This document shows, in pieces, positions 24,776-34,700 of a stretch of DNA of 64,000 nt (its first letter is position 1; each line of letters opens with the position of its first letter). The stretch comes from Haliotis asinina (Eukaryota > Mollusca > Gastropoda > Lepetellida > Haliotidae). The stretch is taken from positions 29,374,001 through 29,438,000 of the forward strand of contig NC_090291.1 in assembly GCF_037392515.1 (NCBI RefSeq), read 5' to 3'. The notes below the pieces were generated by a model. It made no database searches. It was given only the letters and a program-made list of their open reading frames with translations, and had not been told where the DNA came from. The position numbers were made by a program, and so were the translations under genes.

Positions 24776-25102
24776 CAAACAAAGAAAACAATGCTGTTAT
24801 TTCACCATAGCCTAGATGGTTAGCATATTTTGCCTAGAAAGTTGTTCCCTTTCTTTTCATCAAAATCTTCAAAGCTGTGTAAATTTCTCAATCAAAATTT
24901 CATGTAATACCATTGCAACGGTATATTTTGTCATTGCATATAATTTTTCTCATCTCTTGACAAAATGGAGGAATCATTATATAGTTTATCAATTTTGTGT
25001 GTCTTTTGTTTTCCTATCATCACTGTTACCTCTGACAGTCAATTGAATTCAAAACATTGAAAATATTTATGTTCCATTTAATGCCTCATCTTCAAAACAC
25101 AG

Positions 25103-25154
25103 GACTGCAATCTAACCAACATACAGCACTCTGCTGCACAGGCTGATCAAGAAT
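25103..25154 (+). CDS. Tentative upstream exon of RHIM-death-domain gene 1
   Basis: The acceptor CAAAACACAG precedes GACTGC and the donor reads GAAT|GTGGGT. The frame DCNLTNIQHSAAQADQE joins in phase to the exon starting at 25398. A competing model uses an acceptor near 25134, a donor near 25222 (GAGGA|GTATAT) and the acceptor at 25392. Both keep the frame open and I cannot choose firmly. Confidence 0.35.
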
Positions 25155-28100
25155 GTGGGTGCAGGGATGCACATCTACCCGACACATACCACATACCCAC
25201 TCACCACTGAAACAATTTTCCCTGAGGAGTATATCCCTGGGGAGCATGATTTATGTGCACAGCCCTTCATCAAAATCCTGTATCCTTTCATGGCTTTGAT
25301 GTTGGTTGGTACACACTCCTACCTTCTGAAGACAACTGTCGATGATGACCTCTGCATTTTCACTTATCTGTGTCCTTTTTTCACATGTGCAGATTAGCAG
25401 ACCCAGGGATACCAATCATGTCAGGGCCAAGTATGCCAGAGGTAAGAGTTGAGTGAGTGAGTGAGCTTAGTTTTACATCGCTTTTAGCTATATCCGAGCA
25501 ATATGACCAGAGATGGACCACAATGTACATGTGGAGAATTAAACCCTGGTCATCAGTATGACAGGCGAAAGGCTTTATTAAAACCACCAGATAAGAATTA
25601 AAAGTCAGAAGGAAAGTGTCCCCCAATTCTGACATTAAACGACAAAAGCGTTCCTGGTTTTCCTGCAAATGTGGAAATTTATGCCTTGATGTGATAGGAA
25701 AGTATTTTTTGTCAATTTGATCTTTCTTATTCTTGCTGCAAAGTCAGGGGATCAGATCAAAACCGTGACTTTGATGATTATTGTGTTCAGACCTGACTTG
25801 CTGGCATTGATAACTTGTCTTTATGCAGAATATAGAAGAAGATGCCTCTGCTGAGAAGTCAGGAGCTTGTGGTGGGAGCACCGACAAGGACAGCAACAAC
25901 ACCACCACACACATCACATACACAGGTAACTAGGGCTGGGACAGGTCTACATTTTCTACCCAGGTACTCCACCCCCTTTTACCCAACCCTACCCAGATGC
26001 CCATTATGTTAATTCCTGACATCAAATTTTTAAAACAGGACAATAGAGTTTTCAGCTCGGAGACTTAAAAATTAGGATTTCAATATTTTTACCTTGTATT
26101 GTATTTAAAAGAAGTGACTGGAAATTATGTCCAAATCTTCCAAGACAATACGACCAGGAAATAATAACATATTACCATGTTTAATCTATTACTCACATGA
26201 TCATAACAGTTCGGGTATTGAGACCAGTGTCAGGGTCCACCTATCACCCACCTGACCCGTCCCAGCCCAACACGTAAACACTTAATATGTCCACTGGCTT
26301 GTACCTTGATGATCTTACAGTGGATAACAAGTACCTGGCTTTATGTGGAAGTAGATCTTACTGTAGGTAACAAGTACCTGGCCTGATACTGATGTAGATC
26401 TTACTGTAGATAACAAGTACCTGGCCTTATACTGATGTAGATCTTACTGTAGGTAACAAGTACCTGGCCTTATACTGATGTAGATCTTACTGTAGATAAC
26501 AAGTACCTGGCCTTATACTGATGTAGATCTTACTGTAGATAACAGGTACCTGGCCTTATATCTAAGTAGCTTGATGATGTTTCTGTAGATTAGAAGTGCC
26601 TAGCCTTATATTGAAGTACCTTGATGATCTTGCTGTAGATTACAAGTACCTGTTGTAGCTTGATGATCTTTCTGTAGATTACAAGTACCTGGCTTTATAT
26701 TGAAGCAGCTTGATGGTCTTACTATGGATAACCAGTACTGTGGTATGCACCTAAGTGGTTTGTTTATAATTACACACAAATCATCCAGCTCCTCACATTC
26801 ACTTTTTCTTCAATTTCTGCTCAGCCCCAGATGGTGCCAAGTTCAATGTCCACACTTCTGGCAAGGCACCTAACATGCAGGTGGGCTACAACAATGTCAT
26901 GCATGTGACTGACAGCTCATTCTCCAACACAAAAAGACCCAGGTTGCGACCAAAGATAGAGCCAACTCTGCCTTTAGTCAGTAAGTTGGCCCCAGAACAT
27001 TTCAGCATTAGTATGACTGGTGTTTCAATGTGTGGTGTTTGGCCCCAGAACATTTCAGCATAAGTGTGACTGGTGTTTCCATGTGTGGTGTTGATATTTC
27101 TGTGACTTTCAAGGATTGTCCAGGACAGGAAATTACATGCAGTGCTTGTTTGATTGGTCATCTTAATCGGACATTTCCTGAAATTTAGCAGCCATGTCTC
27201 AGCAGAGGACTATATCTTGATCTTTGCTGTACTACAGTCAGTTTGACTCCAGATAAGAACAATGTATAGTAAGCATAGAATATTAATTGTCAGTATGATA
27301 CATGGCAATATCTCCTCTATGCTTTTATGAACCTAACTGGGAAAAGTTGTTTAAGAAACATATTGTTACATCAACCAGTTGACATCTTAAATGGTAACAG
27401 AAACTGATCAAACTTGCACTTGGTACTCAACAATTCAAATGACCTGTAAGATCTAGTGTTTACATTATGATGATGATACCAAAATTCTTAGGTTCTCAGC
27501 AATTTTTGCAAGGGTGTTTCTTAATTTTACATGCAGCAAGCTGGCTAGTACATCATATATGTTTGGTTTTCTTGTCATATTTTGTCCCTGCTGGTGAGTA
27601 AATGCGTTAAAATCTATCACATCAGCATTATTTTTGCCATGGCGGAATATGGAATGTTAAATGTGAATATTGGTTCTGTTTTCGTCTATCAAAATATTTA
27701 CATGTTCTTGTTTACACTGTGATTATGACATTTATAATATTATAATTTATCCCATTTTCAAGAAATGGGTCACGTGAGCTACAGTGCCTTATGACTCCAT
27801 TTTTTTAACATTTAATTATATGTTTTGATTTATGTTTACAAAGTGCCAAACAGTATCTGTTTCTCTCTATTAAGAATCAACAGAGGTCCCTGGGGCCACT
27901 GCTATGGAAATAATTGCCGCCAATATCGGCAAGGACTGGAGATATCTAGGACGAACACTTGGACTGAGTGAAGGAGAGCTGGACAATATTAGAGCTGACT
28001 ACCACATAGAGGGCCAGTATGAGATCAGCTACCAAACTGTTCGCAAATGGAAGGAACAAGGATACCCAACAGAACTCCGACGACTTGCAAAATGCTTAGT

Positions 28101-28164
28101 AAAAATGGGCCGTGGTGATATCGCCGACAAGCTGGCAAAAATGAAGGCGGCAGGAGAATCCTGA
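25103..28164 (+). CDS. RHIM-death-domain adaptor gene 1 (IMD/RIPK1-like, no kinase seen); 3' exons
   Basis: Multi-exon gene, 5' end not found. Exons: 25103-25154 (tentative), 25398-25441 (or from 25393), 25829-25925, 26825-26980 and 27875-28164. Joining them keeps one open frame. The third listed exon is acidic and Ser/Thr/Asn-rich and contains IEED-ASAE, which resembles a caspase-8-type cleavage site. The 26825-26980 exon encodes NMQVGYNNVMHV, a good match to the RHIM core (V/I-Q-V/I-G with N at +3 and a hydrophobic end). It is followed by a basic stretch, KRPRLRPK. The last exon is a death domain of about 85 residues, with IGKDWRYLGRTLGLSEGELD and a conserved W in VRKWKEQ. RHIMs form heteromeric amyloids, and the death domain should recruit FADD-like partners (family knowledge). 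RHIM plus death domain without kinase matches insect IMD. A kinase or other N-terminus upstream cannot be excluded. An AATAAA lies at 29083-29088. Confidence 0.8.
25398..25441 (+). CDS. Exon of RHIM-death-domain gene 1, proline-rich linker
   Basis: It encodes DPGIPIMSGPSMPE and ends CCAGAG|GTAAGA, a strong donor, in phase 0. Acceptors are possible at both 25392 and 25397. The minus-strand frame over the same bases is a shadow. Confidence 0.55.
25452..25585 (-). repeat. Decayed tRNA-derived SINE in intron
   Basis: GAGTGAGTGAGTGAGC and TTTTACATCGCTTTTAGCTA, followed by GAATTAAACCCTGGTCATC, match the reverse complement of the family. It begins about 11 bases after the donor at 25442. Confidence 0.65.
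25829..25925 (+). CDS. Exon of RHIM-death-domain gene 1 with caspase-like site
   Basis: Acceptor TTATGCAG and donor ACACAG|GTAACT; phase 0 in, phase 1 out. It encodes 32 residues, low-complexity, starting NIEEDASAEK and ending in a Thr/Asn-rich run. The second adaptor gene has a shorter exon with the same phases at 31725-31767. Confidence 0.7.
26310..26725. repeat. 43-bp minisatellite in an intron of adaptor gene 1
   Basis: About nine units containing ACAAGTACCTGGCCTTATAC and AGATCTTACTGTAG recur every 43 bases in the middle, with shorter and more diverged units at the 3' end. It lies in the intron just upstream of the RHIM exon. Confidence 0.9.
26825..26980 (+). CDS. RHIM exon of adaptor gene 1
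   Basis: Acceptor TTCTGCTCAG and donor TTAGTCA|GTAAGT; phase 1 on both sides, 156 bp. The RHIM core NMQVGYNNVMHV is followed by a basic patch and an acidic-proline linker (KIEPTLPLV). The open frame continuing past 26980 is intron. Confidence 0.85.
27875..28164 (+). CDS. Death-domain exon of adaptor gene 1
   Basis: Acceptor TCTCTCTATTAAG. The exon encodes about 96 residues to a TGA at 28162-28164. The death domain covers nearly all of it: helix 1 EIIAANIGKDW, helix 2 YLGRTLGLSEGELDNI, a Tyr-rich middle (QYEISYQTVRKWKEQG), and a C-terminal helix in GRGDIADKLAKM. Confidence 0.9.
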
Positions 28165-28569
28165 GAAGATTTGTTCCTGTAAAACTGACTGACTTTTATT
28201 AACTTTTTTGTCAAAGGCAGATGTTCATCTGTGATAACTATTGTCATACCACTCAAACTCATTAAAATCAGTCTTTGAAGTTTGTACGCTACATCTTCAC
28301 ACAAGGTGCAGTAATTGTGAACAGATACCATTTTTCTTCAAATATAGGACTTATGGTTTCAAATACACATATTTTGATAATAGTCTGCCTGTGTTCTTTC
28401 TTGCAAAGAATAATTTATGACTGAAGTGCCATAATTGAATATTTGTAAATCATCCAAAGCTGATGGTTCAGACATGAAAAAAATTAGTTGTATATGTAGT
28501 CAGTTAATTTTTTTTTATCATGATGATTGAAGCTGCAAGTAACATAAATGTCATGAGAGGTGATCAGTT

Positions 28570-28790
28570 GGAGAGTTGGCTGGTGTTTTACGCAGCACTA
28601 AACAATATGACTGTATGACAGCGGGCAGTAAATAATTGAATCTGGATCAGACAATTCAGTGATCAACAGCATGGACAGGTGGAAGGATTCATTTTTACCC
28701 TTCTGGCCAGGACCGGTGCTCAAGGTGTCAGTCACTTGTTTATCTGGTCCAGACTGTTAGAAACTGTTATGACATAGCTACAATGGTGGG
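28570..28790 (+). repeat. SINE-like repeat, CAGACAATCC family, in the 3' region of gene 1
   Basis: TTTTACGCAGCACTAAACAA, GCGGGCAGTAAATAATTGAA and CAGACAATTCAGTGATCAAC are recognisable. It is diverged and lies between the stop codon and the AATAAA at 29083, so it may be part of the 3' UTR. Confidence 0.7.
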
Positions 28791-29082
28791 GGTTGTATGA
28801 ACAAGTGAACAGTTTTTTGTATTAAAAAAAGTTGTTTATTAAGGTTGAAAAAAAAAAGAAGTTTACATTTGTAGACAGGGTATTCTTTAAAGATATCACA
28901 TCATTATTTATTTCTGTTAGCGAGTTCTGAAAACATGAAGGCCAGCATGTACATGTATGTCTAAATTCCCAGCCGGTCTCCAAGAGACATTGATCTGCCT
29001 CTTATCCAGATTTTTAAGAAATGTTTAAAGAACCTAATAGTGTACATAATGTCTTGTACTATTCACTTGTATGACTTTTTAC

Positions 29083-29088
29083 AATAAA
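29083..29088 (+). promoter_or_regulatory. Candidate polyadenylation signal of adaptor gene 1
   Basis: AATAAA about 920 bases after the stop at 28164. It is the first canonical hexamer downstream on this strand that I noticed. Confidence 0.5.
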
Positions 29089-29539
29089 ATGTAGAAAAGA
29101 GAAAATGCCTCGTGAAGTCTTTTACCAGTTTTGAATGTTCGTTGTTGATATTGATATTTACTAGAGTGAGTAAAAATGAGAGAAAATTGGATCCAGATTT
29201 CAACTATCTGCAAGCGTATCAGTTTACATGGCAGTAAAATGTATTGTCAGTCAATACTCTCGACCTAACTGGAGCCAGCAGTTTCCCACATTGGGGAGAG
29301 GCAGGGTTTGGTGTGATGTTTTCTTACCTTGATGAGGCAGCAGTATTATTTGTATTATTATCAGTATTAGATGTTGTGTTACCTCAACCAGGTGTGAATG
29401 GTTCTGCTTATACTGATAAAAACACTCACTCTACCATTGAAATATTCAGAGGTGCTTATTTAATTTTATATTTCACTTAGTATGTATTATACTCAGAGTC
29501 TGATAGATTAATAATGACCCTATTTCTTATTGTTGTCCT

Positions 29540-29645
29540 GTTGGTTTTGTTTTGTTTTGGGTTTGTTTGGGTTTTTTTTTTTTGGGGGGGGGGGTTGTTG
29601 TTTGGGTTTTTTTTGTTTGGTTGTTGTTTTTTTGTTTATTTATTC
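29540..29645. repeat. T/G low-complexity tract
   Basis: Runs of T with interspersed G, including an 11-base G run near 29583-29594, separate the two adaptor genes. Confidence 0.85.
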
Positions 29646-29877
29646 TTCCATGGCATAAGTCAAGAAGTCTGAAAACATGTCGAAATTAATTAAATCACAT
29701 GTTTAGAAATATAAATGAAAATCAAGCTACATTCTTCATGCAATTTACTTTCATTGCAAAGACAAACTCAGTCGCATGTCATTGCGATGACATTAACATG
29801 AGAGGTGTCGCTTACAATGCATTCGCGTGGTACAAGCATTGCACAGAGCTTTTAGAAGCCGGAAGCACGCTGTTATC

Positions 29878-30008
29878 TATAAATAGCAGTTGCGGGAAAA
29901 CCCAAAACATTTTCCAACTTTCGTTACTGATTTCGTCTTTAAGAAAACCCAACATTTAGAAACTAGCTTTTCCCATATCATTTGACGTATACTGATTTTG
30001 AAGAAATG
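29878..30008 (+). promoter_or_regulatory. Candidate core promoter and first exon of adaptor gene 2
   Basis: TATAAATA at 29878-29885 is followed at 29894-29903 by GGGAAAACCC, which fits the insect Dorsal/Rel consensus GGGWWWWCCM. About 100 bases later an ATG at 30006-30008 sits directly on a donor, GAAATG|GTAAGT. A TATA box, a start region and a short first exon ending on the initiator codon is a coherent reading. I did not find the next exon with certainty, so the link to the gene is inferred from position. Confidence 0.4.
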
Positions 30009-30160
30009 GTAAGTGTTTCATCGCATAGTCTTTGACTCGAAGCAGGACTTCGGTCTGCGGACAGATATTTAGAAGAGGTTATATCCTGTTACTAGTCTCA
30101 GTAAGTTACATCTCAAATATGTACGATTGTGTTCGCTCAGTGTCAACTGTATTGTAAACC

Positions 30161-30327
30161 GAGTGAGTGAGTTTATTTTACGCCGCTTGTTTAGCAATAT
30201 TCCAGCAATATCACGGCGGGGGGCACCAGAAAATGGGCTTTACACATTGTACCCATGTGGGGAGTCGAACCCTGGTCTTCGGCGTGAAGGGCGAACGCTT
30301 TAACCACTAGGCTACCCCCACCGCCCC
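30161..30327 (-). repeat. Full-length tRNA-derived SINE
   Basis: On the minus strand: GGGGGCGGTGGGGGTAGCCT, GGTTAAAGCGTTCGCCCTTC, the B box GGTTCGACTCC, GTGATATTGCTGGAATATTG, GCGGCGTAAAATAAAC and a CACTCACTC tail. This is one of the best-preserved copies in the window and lies in the first intron of adaptor gene 2 under the proposed model. Confidence 0.9.
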
Positions 30328-31402
30328 CGTAGCGTAAACTGTTATATTCACCTTGCGTATATTCATATAAAAGACATATATCATTTTAAATAAATCATTT
30401 TATCGGTATGTTTACACTGAATTAATTGAAATCTTTATGTTGGTATATATATAATAAATTGATTGAAATCTTTATGTCTGTACATACATAATAATATTTA
30501 ATTGAAATCTTTATGTCCGTATATATTTTTAAAATTAATTAAAATCTGTCTGAATTGGAAATCTAACACCAATATTTAACAACCTTAGTAGAGACTGTAC
30601 CATTATTATCAATCAAAGTCTAACTTCACTTGGTAGCTATCATCATCAGTCTGGATGTGTTCCGTTTTCCTTAATTAACGTGTGACAACTGAGTGTGTAT
30701 GTTGAATATTATATGGGGAGAGGCATTAATATAGGCAATTTGCCTGTTTGAAAATCTCCCGAAACCTTGTCCTTTGTAAAATTATACACATGTTTAACCC
30801 CCACCCCCTTAATGCCTATGTTTTATATATAACAAATGAAATGAAATCTTAATATGTTTGTGTTGTCAGTTGAGTCTTTTTATACAAAAAGAAATAAATT
30901 GTAATCTTTATCCATTAAAGATAATTATCATAACCATTGATACCGTTACTTAGGGGCTGGTTCAGCTTAAGGCCGGTTCGGGTGTATTCGGATTACATTG
31001 GCCTTTTGGAAGTAAGGCTTTAACTTGTGTAACATTGTTGGTGTTTGTTGGCAGTGAAAAAGCAATGTTTACCAGTGAGAATGATTGATAAAATTGTTTT
31101 CAAACATTGAAAAAAAAATATTATGTTAATATAGTGTTTAAAGTAAGGACCATCATGATCTTGTTCTGAAAGTCATGATTTGTTTGACAGGAGTGAGGCT
31201 GAAACTAGTTCTGTCAGAAGGCATTATTGTAATCAAGTGAAATACTGATTTCAGATCTCCTTATAAGAAAGTGGAGACATATATCTACTTTATTATGTAC
31301 TGAGCATTGAAGCACTCTTATAATGTCAGTTGATGTTCCAGTTTTGACTCACTAAAGTCACAACTCCTAAACTTTATTCCTTCAATGTTATTTACCCTTA
31401 TT

Positions 31403-31454
31403 TACCCTCTACCCTCTACCCTCTACCCTCTACCCTCTACCCTCTACCCTCTAC
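31403..31454. repeat. (TACCCTC)n microsatellite
   Basis: Seven perfect 7-base units. This is not the metazoan telomere hexamer. Confidence 0.95.
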
Positions 31455-31724
31455 AAAACCCTAATGATGTCATGTATATTGCCTTTTATGGCATATGTAA
31501 TGTATCAGAGAAATTAAAAAATGGAAATGTATTTAACATTTCATTTTTCAAGAATAATAAAGTATTTGTTCACCTAAATTTGAGGTGTTTTATATGAACT
31601 AAGGTGTAAATGTTCCTGTTTTAAAGTACTATAGCTAGTAATCATGACAATGGTATATGATGAGTGTGTCCAGTGAGGATGTGATGGCAGTAATCAGTCA
31701 TAATTCCTGTGTTTAATGTTGTAG

Positions 31725-31767
31725 AACAATGGTGGTGGTGCTTCAAGAGGTCCTCCAAGATCTACCG
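31725..31767 (+). CDS. Linker exon of adaptor gene 2
   Basis: Acceptor AATGTTGTAG and donor TCTACCG|GTACGT; 43 bp, phase 0 in and phase 1 out, equivalent to the 97-bp exon at 25829 in gene 1. It lacks that exon's IEED-A motif. Confidence 0.65.
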
Positions 31768-34700
31768 GTACGTGATGTGCAGCCCTTTCAGTTCGACTTT
31801 TGAAGATCTGGGTTAGAATTGATCTTCAGCTACCCATGCTTGTGACTAACAGGATCAGGCTCGCTGACTTGGTTAACACATTGTCATCATATCCTAACTG
31901 CATGGATCGATGCTGATGCTGTTGATCATTGGAATGTCTGGTCCAAACTCAATTATTCACAGATTGCTGCCATATAGATCCAGTATTACAAAGTCTAACA
32001 ACAAACCAACCAAACTTTCCTATTCACCAGGATGATCCAGGATAGAATTAAGTTTCACCAACCAGTGCTTGTCATAACAACTGACTAACAGTATCAGGTG
32101 GTCATTTTGCTGACGTATTGCTGAGTGCAGCTTTAACAAACATACAAAACAAACAAACAAAAAGATATCATATTTTAATGTAAAAAGTCCAGTTCCTTGA
32201 AAATTCCCAAAGTGTGTGAATTATCTTTCAGCAACAGATATTTACTGGTGTACATAACCCTTCCCTAATTCCCTCAGTGGTTCTATTCTGTGATGGTTCT
32301 GCACTTCTGTTTTCGGTAAAACTTTCTGTCTCCTATGCAAAATATTTACTGGTGTGTAGATTTTCAATCTTTAGGGGCAGTCATTTTGAAGATTACTTCT
32401 AGACTGATCTTGAAATCGGTCTGGATTGAAATCGGTGCTGTCTGGAGCCTGGCACCTGCCGCTATGAATATAGTTAATCTATACCATTAAAAAAAGTAGG
32501 GGATACTGGATTTACAGGATTGATAAAATGCAAATGATGAAGCCAAGGAGAAGATAGATGATGAAGAGAAATTAAAGAAAAATGTGACAGTTTGTTCCTT
32601 TTCCTTGGCAATGTTTCATGGGTGTGGATATATATTACTTTTTCTCATATGCATAGGCATTGACTAGTGGTATGTTCACAAAATAGAATATCTCCTCCAT
32701 AATATGGATAGATAAAAAAAGTCAACATGTAGCTCAGTAAGATATTTGAGGTGATCTGGATAATATATGAGACTTTTGATGATCATGTATTTAGTAAAAA
32801 CTGTTATTGAATGAACAAGTTACATTAGTTATGTGTTGATCATCCAGTCTAAACTAAAAAGTAAACCAGGAATCATCCTGTAAAAGAACTTGTTGCAAAC
32901 CCAACAAACATCAAGGCAATATGATGTAATTAACAAGTGTATTCTAAAATAACTAAGTTCACAAATCAGTGAGTGCATGAGTTTTATGCCGCACTCAGCA
33001 ATATTCCAGCTATATGGCAGCGGTCTGTAAATAATCAAGTCTGAACCAGACAATCTAGTGATCAACATTATGGGTATCGATCTGCGCAATTGGGAACCGA
33101 TGACATGTGCTAACCAAGTCAGCGAGCCTGTCACCTCTTACGACAGAGTCACCTTTTATGGCAAGCATGGGTTGCTGAAGGCCTCTTCTACTCCAGACCT
33201 TCACAGGTCCACAAATCATTGCTGAAGGCCTGTTCTACCCCAGACCCTCACAGGTCCACAAATCATTACAAGTCACAGTGGCGGTACAAACTGAAAGGCA
33301 GTATAACACATATCTGTGATTGTAGCAATTAAGACAGTCAGGGTAATATCCACATCACTAGACTGAACATTGAGGGTGAAAATGATCTCCACACAATGGC
33401 TGGTCTACTTCGAACATTAGATGCGATATGAGGCAAGAGTTAGCTCCCCTTATATACTTAAGCTCAAGACTCCAGGCTGTTCTCCAACTCTCTGGATCAG
33501 GATAGCTCATACGGTTTTCGTACTTTGTAGTAAGTGAATATGTTTTTTGACTGCTTTTAGCTATATTCCAGCAACATCACAGCAGGGACATCAGAAATGG
33601 CTTCACAGATTGTACCCATGTGGGCCTACACCATGACAAGCAAACTCTTAACCACTAGATTACCCCACGTACCGCTCCTCCAGAATATAACACACCAGTG
33701 CACATCATTGACTGTCCACATGTAAAGTGTTTGCTCTGATGCAGAATACCTGCATATTTGACACACAAATTATCTCAAATACGCAGTGAACATTAAAGCT
33801 TAAGCTTAAGATTAAACAATCACAGCTGATGTCTTGATGAAATTTCCATACTGGAGTTGACTCCCAAAAACATGTCCATGACTTCTCATAACACCATGGA
33901 GTCATGATGACTCCTGAATTTTCATGTCTAGGACAAACACTGCATGTACAATGCATTACACTTGGAACATTGTCACACAGTCAGCTTAAAACAATATTCA
34001 TAACCGTAGTTATGTATTTATGCATCTAATGTCTGCTATCTCCAGCAATTTAAAAGGCTACCACCTTTTCCATTTTCGATAATTTAGCTTTGTAGAAAGT
34101 CAGGTGTTGTTTTGAAGTGTTAAATTTCTGGCTTCGCAGTGTTTTCGGATACAAAGAGCTCTGGGATACAGATAGGCTGCAGTAACATTTTGAACGTGCA
34201 AGGTGGTGCAGGAGTGCAAACTAGGAGTCGGCAGAGGACAGCAGCATCTGTACCAAAAGTGAAAGAAAAGAAACCCAAGCGACTGCCGTCCAGTAAGTAT
34301 ACAGCAAAGGAGTGAGGTTTGTTTTATGCCACACTCAGCAATATTCCAGCTATATGGGGGATACAGCAAGGGAACATTGGAGCATGTTTAATAGAGATAA
34401 GGACTAGTACATGTGCTGTAGGGGATTGGAGAGGTAGGTTTTTGTTCATACACTTTTCTTAAAGACACAATTTTGTTCCCATGGAAAGGAAGAGCTGAAA
34501 TATTAAGCAAAATATTTTTAAAATTCATTGGTGAATCAAACACCCAGTCACGATCTGTAGTGCGTCAACCACCCATGTCACCATCAGCAATGAATCAAAC
34601 ACCCAGTCACCATTAGTAGTGAATCAAACACCCAGTCACCATCAGCAGTGAATTAAACACCCAGTCACCATCAGCAGTGAATCAAACACCCAGTCACCAT

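Noticed and set aside
26981-27063. Continuation of the RHIM frame past 26980
   Set aside because: A GTAAGT donor at 26981 and the phase match to the death-domain exon show it is intron. The bases there also contain a local duplication (CCCCAGAACATTTCAGCAT) that gives the frame its length.
31146-31232. Possible missing exon of adaptor gene 2 after TTTGACAG
   Set aside because: The only open reading (VRLKLVLSEGII) shows no resemblance to the gene 1 linker, and the donor is weak.
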